DNA of 5,462 nucleotides from Methanosarcinales archaeon (GTDB lineage Archaea > Halobacteriota > Methanosarcinia > Methanosarcinales > Methanosarcinaceae): positions 1-5,462 of the forward strand of contig JAAXQB010000347.1 of assembly GCA_012329085.1 (NCBI GenBank). The letters are read 5' to 3'. This document shows positions 1 to 5,462 of this stretch, piece after piece. The notes beneath the pieces were generated by a model. It was not told where the DNA came from, searched no databases, and was given only the letters and a program-made list of their open reading frames with translations. Every line of letters begins with the position of its first letter. The first letter of the stretch is position 1. A program made the translations under genes and the position numbers.

Positions 1-313
1 CACTAATAAGATATAATATATATAAATTTGATTCACCATATTTTTTATCAGTTACAAAAAGTATTTTTTTTTCAATATTAAAAACGATTACATTTCCAGC
101 TATAAAACCAATTAGAATACTTATTGCATATATCACTCTAAGTATTTGAATGGTCATTATTATTTCACAACCTATTATAAAAAGAGGAAAAAATACTCTT
201 ATAAATATTGGTAATTGAATAAAAAGAGAAATAGGCACCATTATACAATAAAATATAATTATAATTTTTGGATATATCATTTTAAAATTATATTTTAATT
301 TTTCAATATTCAT
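1..313 (-). CDS. Unidentified membrane protein, amino-terminal part (cut by left edge)
   Basis: An open frame on the minus strand starts at ATG 313-311 and stays open for 104 codons to the window edge, so the carboxyl end is missing. The protein starts MNIEKLKYNFKMIYPKIIII and is very hydrophobic. Likely membrane helices lie near residues 17-34, 36-55 and 60-79, followed by a more polar stretch (about 81-95, with IEKK and TDKKYGE) and then hydrophobic residues again. A possible ribosome binding site, GTGAT on the minus strand (318-322), ends four bases before the ATG; it matches the GGUGAU part of the archaeal Shine-Dalgarno. I do not recognise the family and assign no function. The gene has the same orientation as rad50 but is separated from it by 382 bases and a repeat island, so it is probably transcribed separately. 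Confidence is for a real coding region, not for a function. Confidence 0.72.
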   Translation of the reverse strand, partial: MNIEKLKYNFKMIYPKIIIIFYCIMVPISLFIQLPIFIRVFFPLFIIGCEIIMTIQILRVIYAISILIGFIAGNVIVFNIEKKILFVTDKKYGESNLYILYLIS

Positions 314-363
314 AAATATCACTAAAATTTTTAAAAAAATAAATTTTTCTACAAGAATATAAT

Positions 364-371
364 TTTATAAA
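364..371 (-). promoter_or_regulatory. Possible TATA box for the left-edge membrane protein gene
   Basis: The minus strand reads TTTATAAA here, about 50 bases before the ATG at 313. An archaeal TATA box normally sits about 25 bases before the start of transcription, which would give a leader of roughly 25-30 bases containing the GTGAT ribosome binding site. The surroundings are so A+T-rich that similar strings occur by chance; another, TTATATAT, lies at about 374-381. The assignment is weak. Confidence 0.3.
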
Positions 372-429
372 TCATATATAATAAAAAATCAAAAATTTTT
401 TTAAACTCATTCTAAAAAGTTTGAGTGAT

Positions 430-523
430 TACGCTCGTTTGTTCGAAAATCAGAGATTTTCTCATACGCTCATTCGTTCGAAAATCAAAGATTTTCTCAT
501 ACGCTCATTCGTTCCGAATGAGC
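430..523. repeat. 35-base tandem repeat island with nested hairpins
   Basis: Two head-to-tail 35-base units (430-464 and 465-499) differ at only a few positions. A third begins at 500 and diverges after 514. Each full unit contains a perfect 7-base-pair stem with a 3-base loop: GAAAATC-AGA-GATTTTC at 445-461 and GAAAATC-AAA-GATTTTC at 480-496. The partial third unit ends in a perfect 9-base-pair stem, GCTCATTCG-TTC-CGAATGAGC, at 503-523. The island is visibly richer in G+C than its flanks. From memory, similar (G)CTCATTCGTTC / GAAAATC intergenic elements occur in Methanosarcina-type genomes, but I cannot confirm this. Possible roles are a miniature dispersed element, a transcript 3' end or processing signal, or decayed mobile DNA. 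The repeats themselves are certain; the role is unknown. Confidence 0.85.
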
Positions 524-695
524 TTTCCGAACAATTTATAAAAAACTAAATAGAATTTTAATTTATTTCTATTAAATATTATTTTATTTCTTATATATTT
601 TTGGAATTTTAAGGTTGCGAATTAACGCAGATTGATATAAATTATATTGATTTTAATGAGCTAAACACATACGATTTAATAAATATGCCACTCAT

Positions 696-3600
696 TCAAT
701 TCAAATATCTAATAGAAGATATATTCGTGATCGGGTCTTTTTCCACAGAATATAAATGGTCTGCCGAATCAAGAAGCGATTCATCATGAGATACAATCAA
801 AATTTGATCAACCCCATACCGAGTACTCATCAATTCAATTAATTTAATCAATTGATCCACATGCCCCTTATCAAGAAATACCGTAGGTTCATCCAAAATC
901 AAGGGCGGTAAAGTTTCTTGCGAAAGTAATCGATAAATTGCACACCTAAATACTAAATTCAATATCGCTCGCTCCCCCCCACTTAATAATTTAGGTTCAA
1001 GTTCAGTCCCATCTTTTTCATAAATAATAAGATTATAATCAGAATCAAGAGATACACGCGAATATGCATTATTTGAATACATGAAGGCAAACATTTCATT
1101 TAAATATGCATCCAATGCCCCAATATTCCTTGCACGAAGTTCTACCCTAAGTCGCATATACATAGCTTCAAGCTCTTCTGCCGTTCCTTTTACAGTATTT
1201 ATATAAATTAATTTATTTTCAAAAATCTTTTTATCAATTTTTAAAATTTCAAGTCTATTGAGTGTCCCTCGCAATTCCCCAATAATTGACATTATTTTAT
1301 CTTTTTCAATATTTTTATTTTTAATATCAAGATCATTTCTCGCATGCCCCTCTTTTAATTTATACACCGTTGATTTTAAAGATTCAAAATCATACGATTT
1401 TAGTTCATTTTCAATTTCTCGCATGGCATCTTCTTTTTCATATAATTGACTCGTAAGTATCGTTTTTATTTCTTGTTTACTTTTATTTTCATTTTTTAAA
1501 CTAACAATATCATTTTTATAATTGGTTTTTTCAATTAAATTTTTTTCCGTGTTTTTTAATATTTTGAGTTTATCTTGAGTTTTTGTATGTAATATAGTAC
1601 AATTATTTTCATCAGATATAAGAGATGCAATCTGTTTTTCAATATCATTATATATTGCATACAATTCTTTTTGTTCATTATAATAATTTTTTAAATTATT
1701 TTCAAATGTTTTCAATTTATCAACATAATTTTCTTTTATGTTTTTATCCAATTCAATGTTGTTAAATATTTCTTTTATTTTATTCTTATTTTCTTGTATT
1801 TTTTCCAATTCATTTTTAATATTTTTTACATTTTCTTGCGTCTTTTTGAGTGCAATACAATTATTTTCAAGAGCTTTTTTTTCATTTTCATCATCTTCAT
1901 TTAAAAGCTGTTTTTCAATATCATTATATATTGCATACAATTCTTTTTGTTCATTATAATAATTTTTTAAATTGTTTTCTAATGTTTTTAACTTATCAAT
2001 ATAATTTTCTTTTATGTTTTTATCCAATTCAATGTTGTTAAATATTTCTTTTATTTTATTCTTATTTTCTTGTATATTTTTTATTTCAAATTCGATATGT
2101 TCCTTTTTTTCTATAAATTTTTCTTTAAGTTTTATATTAAAAAAAAGTTCATCTTTAAATAATGATTTTTTAATTATATTATCATTTAATTTTGCTTCAA
2201 TATTAGAACCTTTTAAATCTTGATTGCATGTTGGACATTTTCCTTTTTCAATAAGATTTTTTTCTTTTTGTATTATTTCCTCAAGTGCATCAATTTTTGT
2301 TGAAAGTTTTGTAATATTGTCTTGAAGTTGCAGTTCTTTAACTGATAAATTTTTAATTTCATCTTCAATATTATAAATTTCAATTTCGCTTTTGCCTTCA
2401 AGTTCTTTTATTTTTAAAATTGATTGATTGATATCAATTTCCTTCTTTTTAATAGAATTATTATAATTCTGTATATTAGATTTTTTTATATTTATTTGTG
2501 CATTCACATCAATTTTTGCTTTTTCAATTTCTTGTATATTTTGTTTATTTTCCTCAATTTTTTTTAATTTTATTTTTTTTTCATTTTCATATAATTTTAG
2601 ATTTTCTTGTATTTTTTTATCAATTGCATCAATTTTTGTTATATGATTTATAATATCTCCATGAAGTTGCAATTCTTTGGTAGATATATGTTTAATTTCA
2701 TCCTCTATATTATAAAACTCAATCTCTTTACTATCTTCAAGTTTTTGTATTCTTGAAATTAATTGGTTATTATTAATTTCTAATTCTTTGATATTGGTAT
2801 TATCCTTCTGTATATTACATTCTTTTATATTTATTTGTTCATTTATCCCAATTACATTTTTTTCATTTTCTTGTATATTTTGTTTATTTTCTTCAATTTT
2901 TTTGAGTACTGAATCTCTATCATTATTCAATAGATTTCGATTGTTTTTAATTTCATTTAATAATTGATAAATCTCTCTTTCATTGAGTGTCTGATCTTTT
3001 ATAGCATCTTCTATATCTTGTTTAGAACAAACAAGTAACGAGTTTTTATTAATTTTATAATTATAAATATCATCAAGAATTGTTTCATATTTTAAAATTT
3101 CTTGTTCAAGTAATGTAATTTTATCAGAAATTTCATGAATTTTTTTTCTACCAATTTCAATTTCATTTTGTACAGCCGTTATTTTTACATTTATATTTTC
3201 AATTTCTTTTTCAAGCTGTTTTTTTTTCTGTTCGTTACCTTTATATTCATCAATCTTAGTATTAATCAAATCAATTTTTAATCGATACTTATCTTTTTTT
3301 AAATTTAACTCATTTATTTCATTATTAATTATATCTCGCTTTTCAGTTTCAAGTTTAAATTGCTTATAAGGTTCTTTAATATTAATTCTTTCAATTTCCT
3401 CAATAATTGTGTTGAGTCTTAATCTTTTATCGCGCTCCTGCCATCCAATTCCTGTAAGTGCATCTTTCACTCTTTCACGATATTCTTCGAGTTTTCCAAT
3501 TTGTAAAAGATTATCAATCATTCTTTGACGGTCTTTTGGTTTTGCATTAATGAGAATGTCTATTTCGCCTTGTCTAACATACACACAATTTGTATATGAT

Positions 3601-3974
3601 TCTTCATTCATACCAAGAAGTTTACATACAAACTCATGTGTTGGATTAACTCCATCTATGATTGTTCCATTCATTCGTAATATTGAATTTTTTGTTTTAC
3701 CATTAGTAAATTCACGAGAAATTAAGCAAATTTTTCCATTTTGTTCAAATTCTAATAGAATTTTACTATTTTTTGCACCTTTCCGTATAATATCTTCAAT
3801 TTTAAATTCTTTAGAAAGTGCAGAAGTCCCAAAAATACCAATAAAACATGATTCAAGCAGACTTGTTTTACCACTTCCATTCACTCCTGAAACAACGGAT
3901 ACACCATCTTTAAACAAAATATCAAGATTTTTATAGCTTCTAATATTTTCGGTTCGCAATCTCTTTAATTTCAT
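696..3974 (-). CDS. rad50: DNA double-strand break repair ATPase Rad50
   Basis: This encodes the 1092-residue SMC-like ATPase that pairs with Mre11 to bind, tether and help process DNA ends. All expected motifs are present. Walker A GVNGSGKT is at residues 30-37 (Lys36) and the Q-loop glutamine is Gln135 in VYVRQGEID. A long coiled coil follows, with the zinc hook CPTC at 580-583 (Cys580, Cys583) near its middle. The second ATPase half has signature LSGGE (997-1001), Walker B LILDEP (Asp1028, Glu1029), D-loop LD (1034-1035) and H-loop His1063 in VSHDE. ATP binding joins two heads, and the hook joins two coiled-coil tips through zinc. The start is supported by a good Shine-Dalgarno and by the family-like MKLKRLRTENIRSYK beginning; the stop is TGA. 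It overlaps mre11 by four bases, as expected for one operon. Both coiled-coil arms carry internal duplications, described separately. Lys, Asn, Ile and Glu dominate the arms, in keeping with the A+T-rich genome. Confidence 0.98.
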   Translation of the reverse strand: MKLKRLRTENIRSYKNLDILFKDGVSVVSGVNGSGKTSLLESCFIGIFGTSALSKEFKIEDIIRKGAKNSKILLEFEQNGKICLISREFTNGKTKNSILRMNGTIIDGVNPTHEFVCKLLGMNEESYTNCVYVRQGEIDILINAKPKDRQRMIDNLLQIGKLEEYRERVKDALTGIGWQERDKRLRLNTIIEEIERINIKEPYKQFKLETEKRDIINNEINELNLKKDKYRLKIDLINTKIDEYKGNEQKKKQLEKEIENINVKITAVQNEIEIGRKKIHEISDKITLLEQEILKYETILDDIYNYKINKNSLLVCSKQDIEDAIKDQTLNEREIYQLLNEIKNNRNLLNNDRDSVLKKIEENKQNIQENEKNVIGINEQINIKECNIQKDNTNIKELEINNNQLISRIQKLEDSKEIEFYNIEDEIKHISTKELQLHGDIINHITKIDAIDKKIQENLKLYENEKKIKLKKIEENKQNIQEIEKAKIDVNAQINIKKSNIQNYNNSIKKKEIDINQSILKIKELEGKSEIEIYNIEDEIKNLSVKELQLQDNITKLSTKIDALEEIIQKEKNLIEKGKCPTCNQDLKGSNIEAKLNDNIIKKSLFKDELFFNIKLKEKFIEKKEHIEFEIKNIQENKNKIKEIFNNIELDKNIKENYIDKLKTLENNLKNYYNEQKELYAIYNDIEKQLLNEDDENEKKALENNCIALKKTQENVKNIKNELEKIQENKNKIKEIFNNIELDKNIKENYVDKLKTFENNLKNYYNEQKELYAIYNDIEKQIASLISDENNCTILHTKTQDKLKILKNTEKNLIEKTNYKNDIVSLKNENKSKQEIKTILTSQLYEKEDAMREIENELKSYDFESLKSTVYKLKEGHARNDLDIKNKNIEKDKIMSIIGELRGTLNRLEILKIDKKIFENKLIYINTVKGTAEELEAMYMRLRVELRARNIGALDAYLNEMFAFMYSNNAYSRVSLDSDYNLIIYEKDGTELEPKLLSGGERAILNLVFRCAIYRLLSQETLPPLILDEPTVFLDKGHVDQLIKLIELMSTRYGVDQILIVSHDESLLDSADHLYSVEKDPITNISSIRYLN
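1632..2075 (-). repeat. Recent tandem duplication in the Rad50 C-terminal coiled-coil arm
   Basis: Positions 1632-1799 and 1908-2075 are 168-base copies spaced 276 bases (exactly 92 codons) apart. By direct comparison they differ at five positions in the first copy (1698, 1704, 1713, 1716, 1724), about 97% identity without gaps. In protein they are residues 634-689 and 726-781, both starting IQENKNKIKEIFNN and ending DIEKQ. Only two of the five changes alter an amino acid (Ile to Val, Leu to Phe). The rest of each 92-residue unit is more diverged but still similar, for example ENNC followed by KTQ in both. The reading frame is intact. Confidence 0.95.
2241..2906 (-). repeat. Older tandem duplication in the Rad50 N-terminal coiled-coil arm
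   Basis: Two units spaced 339 bases (113 codons) apart occupy 2568-2906 (residues 357-469) and about 2241-2567 (residues 470 to about 578). Both open with LKKIEENKQNIQE and share INIK, NIQ, YNIEDEIK, KELQL and KIDA in the same order. By eye a little over half of the residues match. The DNA is more diverged than in the C-terminal arm duplication, though identical stretches remain (for example 2531-2551 against 2870-2890). The second unit runs directly into the zinc hook at residue 580. Confidence 0.9.
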
Positions 3975-5173
3975 AAAACACTCCCAAGTGTGTATTCTTT
4001 AAGATTTTTTGACGAATCTTGGCCTTCATGTATTTCATTAGCCTCTTCTTTAAGAGAATTAAATTTTTCCATGTTTTTATCAAGATATTCTTCAATTTTC
4101 TTTGAAATATTACTTTTTTTAATATTAAAATCTCTTATAATTTCATCAATCAATATTCCATCTTCTGTTAAATTTAAATTTCGTATTTCTTTTTTTATAG
4201 CATCATCGGGATCTAAATATGATATTTTAATATCTCTAAATTCATCATCCTTTGTGCGACAATTTTCAACTTTTGAAATTAATGCACCGCGTTTTAATAC
4301 AAATTCTTCTATTTCATTAAGTGATATTTTAATAGACGGGTCGCCATTTATTTTAACAAATACCACACTACCTTTAATTTCATGCTCATTGATTTTATCA
4401 AATATGTCTTTGTAAGCTGTCTTTTCTTCTGTAACTTCCACGGGAATTATTTTAAAATCTCGTGTCTTAATTCCTATATTTTCGATAGAAATTTCATTAT
4501 TGCTTATATTTACTATATTAAATGCGCGAGATTCCATTTCTGATGCACTATTTCTCTCAGTACTTCCTGAATATGTGACCCATGCACCCTCAATTTTTTG
4601 GATTTCATGCTTATGATTGTCCCCAAGCAAAACAGCATCTAATTTAAACGGAACTAATCTGATAACTTCTTCCACATCCCATTCCCCAAATGGAAATGGA
4701 TTCATAAGTTGATGCATCACAAGAATGTTTTTTATTGCAGTCACATCCTCTTCAAAAGAAGAATAATCAAACAATGGTATTTTTGATTTTGATAAATTAT
4801 CAATTCCATATAAGGCTACATCTTTAATTTTATATGGTTTACTCTTAAGTCTTGTAGCAATTCCCATTTCTTCAAATAAATCTAACCATTGCACAGTTTG
4901 TTTTCGTTCATGATTTCCAACAATTCCAAGAAATGGTATGTTTTTAATTTTTAATTTTGAAATAATATTAATTGTCTGTAGAACATCTTCAAGTGATGGG
5001 GCTCTTGAATCAAATAAATCTCCTGCATGAATTACAGCATCTGCATTTACTTTAATTGCATAATCTATAACTTGCTCAAATGCATCAAGAAAATCTTTTT
5101 TTCTAACTTCGCTTTTATATTGATTATATCCTATATGTGTATCTGCGGTATGTATTAGCTTTATATTTTGCAT
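3971..5173 (-). CDS. mre11: DNA double-strand break repair nuclease Mre11
   Basis: This encodes the metal-dependent nuclease of the Mre11-Rad50 complex, 400 residues from the preferred start. The calcineurin-like phosphoesterase domain (about 1-215) shows the ordered metal-site motifs HTADTH (Asp11, His13), AGDLFDS (Asp52), VGNHE (Asn87, catalytic His88), MHQ (His144) and GDNHKH (Asp175, His177). A capping domain follows (about 225-320), then a charged helical tail (about 330-380) that should bind the base of the Rad50 coiled coil. The usual GHxH motif is GDNH here, with Asp at the first ligand position. The frame extends to ATG 5209, adding 12 residues (MVLNINKNIISI). I prefer ATG 5173 because MQNIKLIHTADTH matches the usual family start and a TATA-like box lies about 27 bases before it; neither start has a Shine-Dalgarno. 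It is the first gene of the operon with rad50. The stop is TGA. Confidence 0.96.
   Translation of the reverse strand: MQNIKLIHTADTHIGYNQYKSEVRKKDFLDAFEQVIDYAIKVNADAVIHAGDLFDSRAPSLEDVLQTINIISKLKIKNIPFLGIVGNHERKQTVQWLDLFEEMGIATRLKSKPYKIKDVALYGIDNLSKSKIPLFDYSSFEEDVTAIKNILVMHQLMNPFPFGEWDVEEVIRLVPFKLDAVLLGDNHKHEIQKIEGAWVTYSGSTERNSASEMESRAFNIVNISNNEISIENIGIKTRDFKIIPVEVTEEKTAYKDIFDKINEHEIKGSVVFVKINGDPSIKISLNEIEEFVLKRGALISKVENCRTKDDEFRDIKISYLDPDDAIKKEIRNLNLTEDGILIDEIIRDFNIKKSNISKKIEEYLDKNMEKFNSLKEEANEIHEGQDSSKNLKEYTLGSVL
3979..3985 (-). promoter_or_regulatory. Ribosome binding site of rad50 inside the end of mre11
   Basis: The minus strand reads GGGAGTG, ending four bases before the rad50 ATG (3974-3972), a good match to the archaeal Shine-Dalgarno. 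It is formed by the Gly-Ser-Val codons near the end of mre11. Together with the ATGA overlap of the mre11 stop and the rad50 start, it fixes the rad50 start codon and suggests translational coupling of the two subunits. Confidence 0.85.
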
Positions 5174-5196
5174 GATTGAAATAATATTTTTGTTAA

Positions 5197-5204
5197 TATT
5201 TAAA
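5197..5204 (-). promoter_or_regulatory. Candidate TATA box of the mre11-rad50 operon
   Basis: The minus strand reads TTTAAATA, a near-consensus archaeal TATA box, centred about 27 bases before ATG 5173. Transcription would then begin almost at the start codon and give a leaderless message, which agrees with the lack of a Shine-Dalgarno there. This box lies inside the codons of the longer alternative start, which argues against that start. A competing TATA-like stretch at about 5247-5259 would suit ATG 5209. A+T-richness makes both calls tentative. Confidence 0.45.
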
Positions 5205-5262
5205 ACCATAATAAACCGTATTTTTAAGTGTTAAAATTGCAAACATTTTTATAATTTAAATG

Positions 5263-5309
5263 CATACTTGAATGTGTATATGTGTATTACAAATGTAAAT
5301 AAAAGTATG
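5263..5309. promoter_or_regulatory. Dyad elements in the divergent promoter region
   Basis: Between mre11 and the rightward gene there is a small palindrome, TTACA-AA-TGTAA (5287-5298). It is flanked by a wider inverted pair, CATACTT (5263-5269) and AAGTATG (5303-5309). GTGTAT also occurs twice, at 5274-5279 and 5282-5287. The palindrome lies just upstream of the presumed TATA box of the rightward gene, a plausible place for a regulator to bind. The dyads are visible; an operator function is inference, and such short dyads arise easily in A+T-rich DNA. Confidence 0.3.
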
Positions 5310-5310
5310 A

Positions 5311-5320
5311 TTTAATTATA
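5311..5320 (+). promoter_or_regulatory. Candidate TATA box of the rightward gene
   Basis: TTTAATTATA lies about 40 bases before the ATG at 5356, preceded by a purine-rich stretch (AAAAGTATGA) that could act as the TFB recognition element. Transcription would start near 5341, leaving a leader of about 15 bases that just contains the AAGGA ribosome binding site. The spacing is consistent, but sequence specificity is low. Confidence 0.4.
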
Positions 5321-5344
5321 TTGTAATACTAATTAATATTAAAT

Positions 5345-5349
5345 AAGGA
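5345..5349 (+). promoter_or_regulatory. Ribosome binding site of the rightward gene
   Basis: AAGGA stands six bases before ATG 5356-5358, normal Shine-Dalgarno spacing. It is the main support, besides the signal-like protein sequence, for calling this short edge-cut frame a gene. Confidence 0.65.
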
Positions 5350-5355
5350 ATGTCA

Positions 5356-5462
5356 ATGTTTAATAAAAAAATAAATAATTTAATAATATGTGCAATGCTT
5401 ATGAGCATTGTTTTTTTAATGGCACTATATTCAATAGAAGAAGTGCAAAGTGTGCAAGTGGG
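5356..5462 (+). CDS. Amino-terminal part of a probable exported or membrane-anchored protein (cut by right edge)
   Basis: An open frame of 35 complete codons runs to the window edge without a stop. It begins MFNKKINNLIICAMLMSIVF: a short Lys/Asn-rich start (residues 1-8), then a hydrophobic segment of about 17 residues (9-25), then a polar stretch starting SIEEVQSVQV. This layout is typical of a Sec signal peptide or a single amino-terminal membrane anchor. The AAGGA site and a TATA-like box at suitable distances support the start. It is transcribed away from mre11, so the two share only the intergenic region. The mature protein is outside the window and its function cannot be judged. Confidence 0.65.
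   Translation, partial: MFNKKINNLIICAMLMSIVFLMALYSIEEVQSVQV
5393..5417 (+). terminator. Hairpin plus T-run inside the signal-peptide codons
   Basis: A perfect 7-base-pair stem, CAATGCT-TATG-AGCATTG (5393-5410), is followed at once by seven T (5411-5417). That is the shape of an intrinsic terminator. It sits about 40 bases into the rightward gene, so if active it would act as an early attenuator. The codons read sensibly as a hydrophobic helix, so the resemblance may be accidental. Confidence 0.25.

Larger units (their letters stand above)
314..695. other. Intergenic region between rad50 and the membrane protein gene
   Basis: No credible gene was found on either strand in these 382 bases. 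From the rad50 side it holds about 150 bases of A+T-rich DNA with a short dyad TGCG-AATTAA-CGCA at 615-628. Next comes a run of six T on the minus strand (540-545), which could end rad50 transcription because archaeal polymerases stop at T-rich tracts. The 35-base repeat island (430-523) follows, and then A+T-rich DNA with the presumed promoter of the membrane protein gene. The terminator role of the T run is only a suggestion; no strong hairpin directly precedes it. Confidence 0.6.

Noticed and set aside
430..523. Repeats considered as a CRISPR array
   Set aside because: The units are directly adjacent with no spacers, there are only two full copies, and no cas gene is in the window.
615..628. 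TGCG-AATTAA-CGCA dyad after rad50 as a terminator
   Set aside because: The stem is only four base pairs with a six-base loop and no T-run follows on the rad50 transcript strand.
3550..3936. Plus-strand open frames of about 60-140 codons across 1258-2223, 3550-3936 and 3990-4415
   Set aside because: They lie wholly opposite rad50 or mre11, give low-complexity Ser/Phe/Leu-rich translations expected from antisense of Lys/Glu/Asn-rich coding sequence, and have no family resemblance.
696..5173. The mre11-rad50 pair as a novel defence or SbcCD-type phage system
   Set aside because: All motifs and the gene order fit the ordinary archaeal repair complex, and no nuclease, helicase or mobile-element partner is visible beside it.
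5174..5209. Start of Mre11 at ATG 5209
   Set aside because: The extra 12 residues precede the usual family start, no Shine-Dalgarno supports them, and a TATA-like box lies within them. It remains a possible alternative.

Overview
The window is strongly A+T-rich DNA and looks archaeal. It carries an mre11-rad50 operon, Shine-Dalgarno sites that fit an archaeal 16S tail, and TATA-like boxes at archaeal promoter distances. From memory, the Mre11 and Rad50 sequences read most like those of methanogens related to Methanosarcina. The Mre11 signature GDNH, the STER(N/A)SAS-type stretch and the Rad50 amino terminus are the main reasons. That placement is an inference; no search was run.

Layout, left to right. 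(1) Positions 1-313, minus strand: the amino-terminal 104 codons of an unidentified membrane protein that runs off the left edge. (2) Positions 314-695: a 382-base gap without a convincing gene. It holds a comparatively G+C-rich island (about 421-531) with two 35-base tandem repeats and part of a third, each full copy containing a perfect hairpin. (3) Positions 696-3974, minus: rad50, complete, with Walker A, Q-loop, CPTC zinc hook, ABC signature, Walker B and H-loop all present. (4) Positions 3971-5173, minus (alternative start 5209): mre11, complete, overlapping rad50 by four bases (ATGA). (5) Positions 5174-5355: a divergent promoter region. (6) Positions 5356-5462, plus: the first 35 codons of a protein with an amino-terminal signal or membrane helix, cut by the right edge.

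Mre11 (nuclease) and Rad50 (ATPase and long coiled-coil tether) form one complex that senses, tethers and processes DNA double-strand breaks. The overlap and the Shine-Dalgarno inside the last mre11 codons suggest translational coupling. The genes at the two edges show no evident link to repair.

The most unusual feature is inside rad50. Both arms of its coiled coil contain tandem internal duplications: an older 113-residue unit on the hook-proximal side of the N-terminal arm, and a 92-residue unit in the C-terminal arm whose 168-base core is still about 97% identical in DNA. The coiled-coil hairpin seems to have lengthened in both arms, one of them recently. I found no convincing novel defence system, CRISPR array, RNA gene or mobile element.
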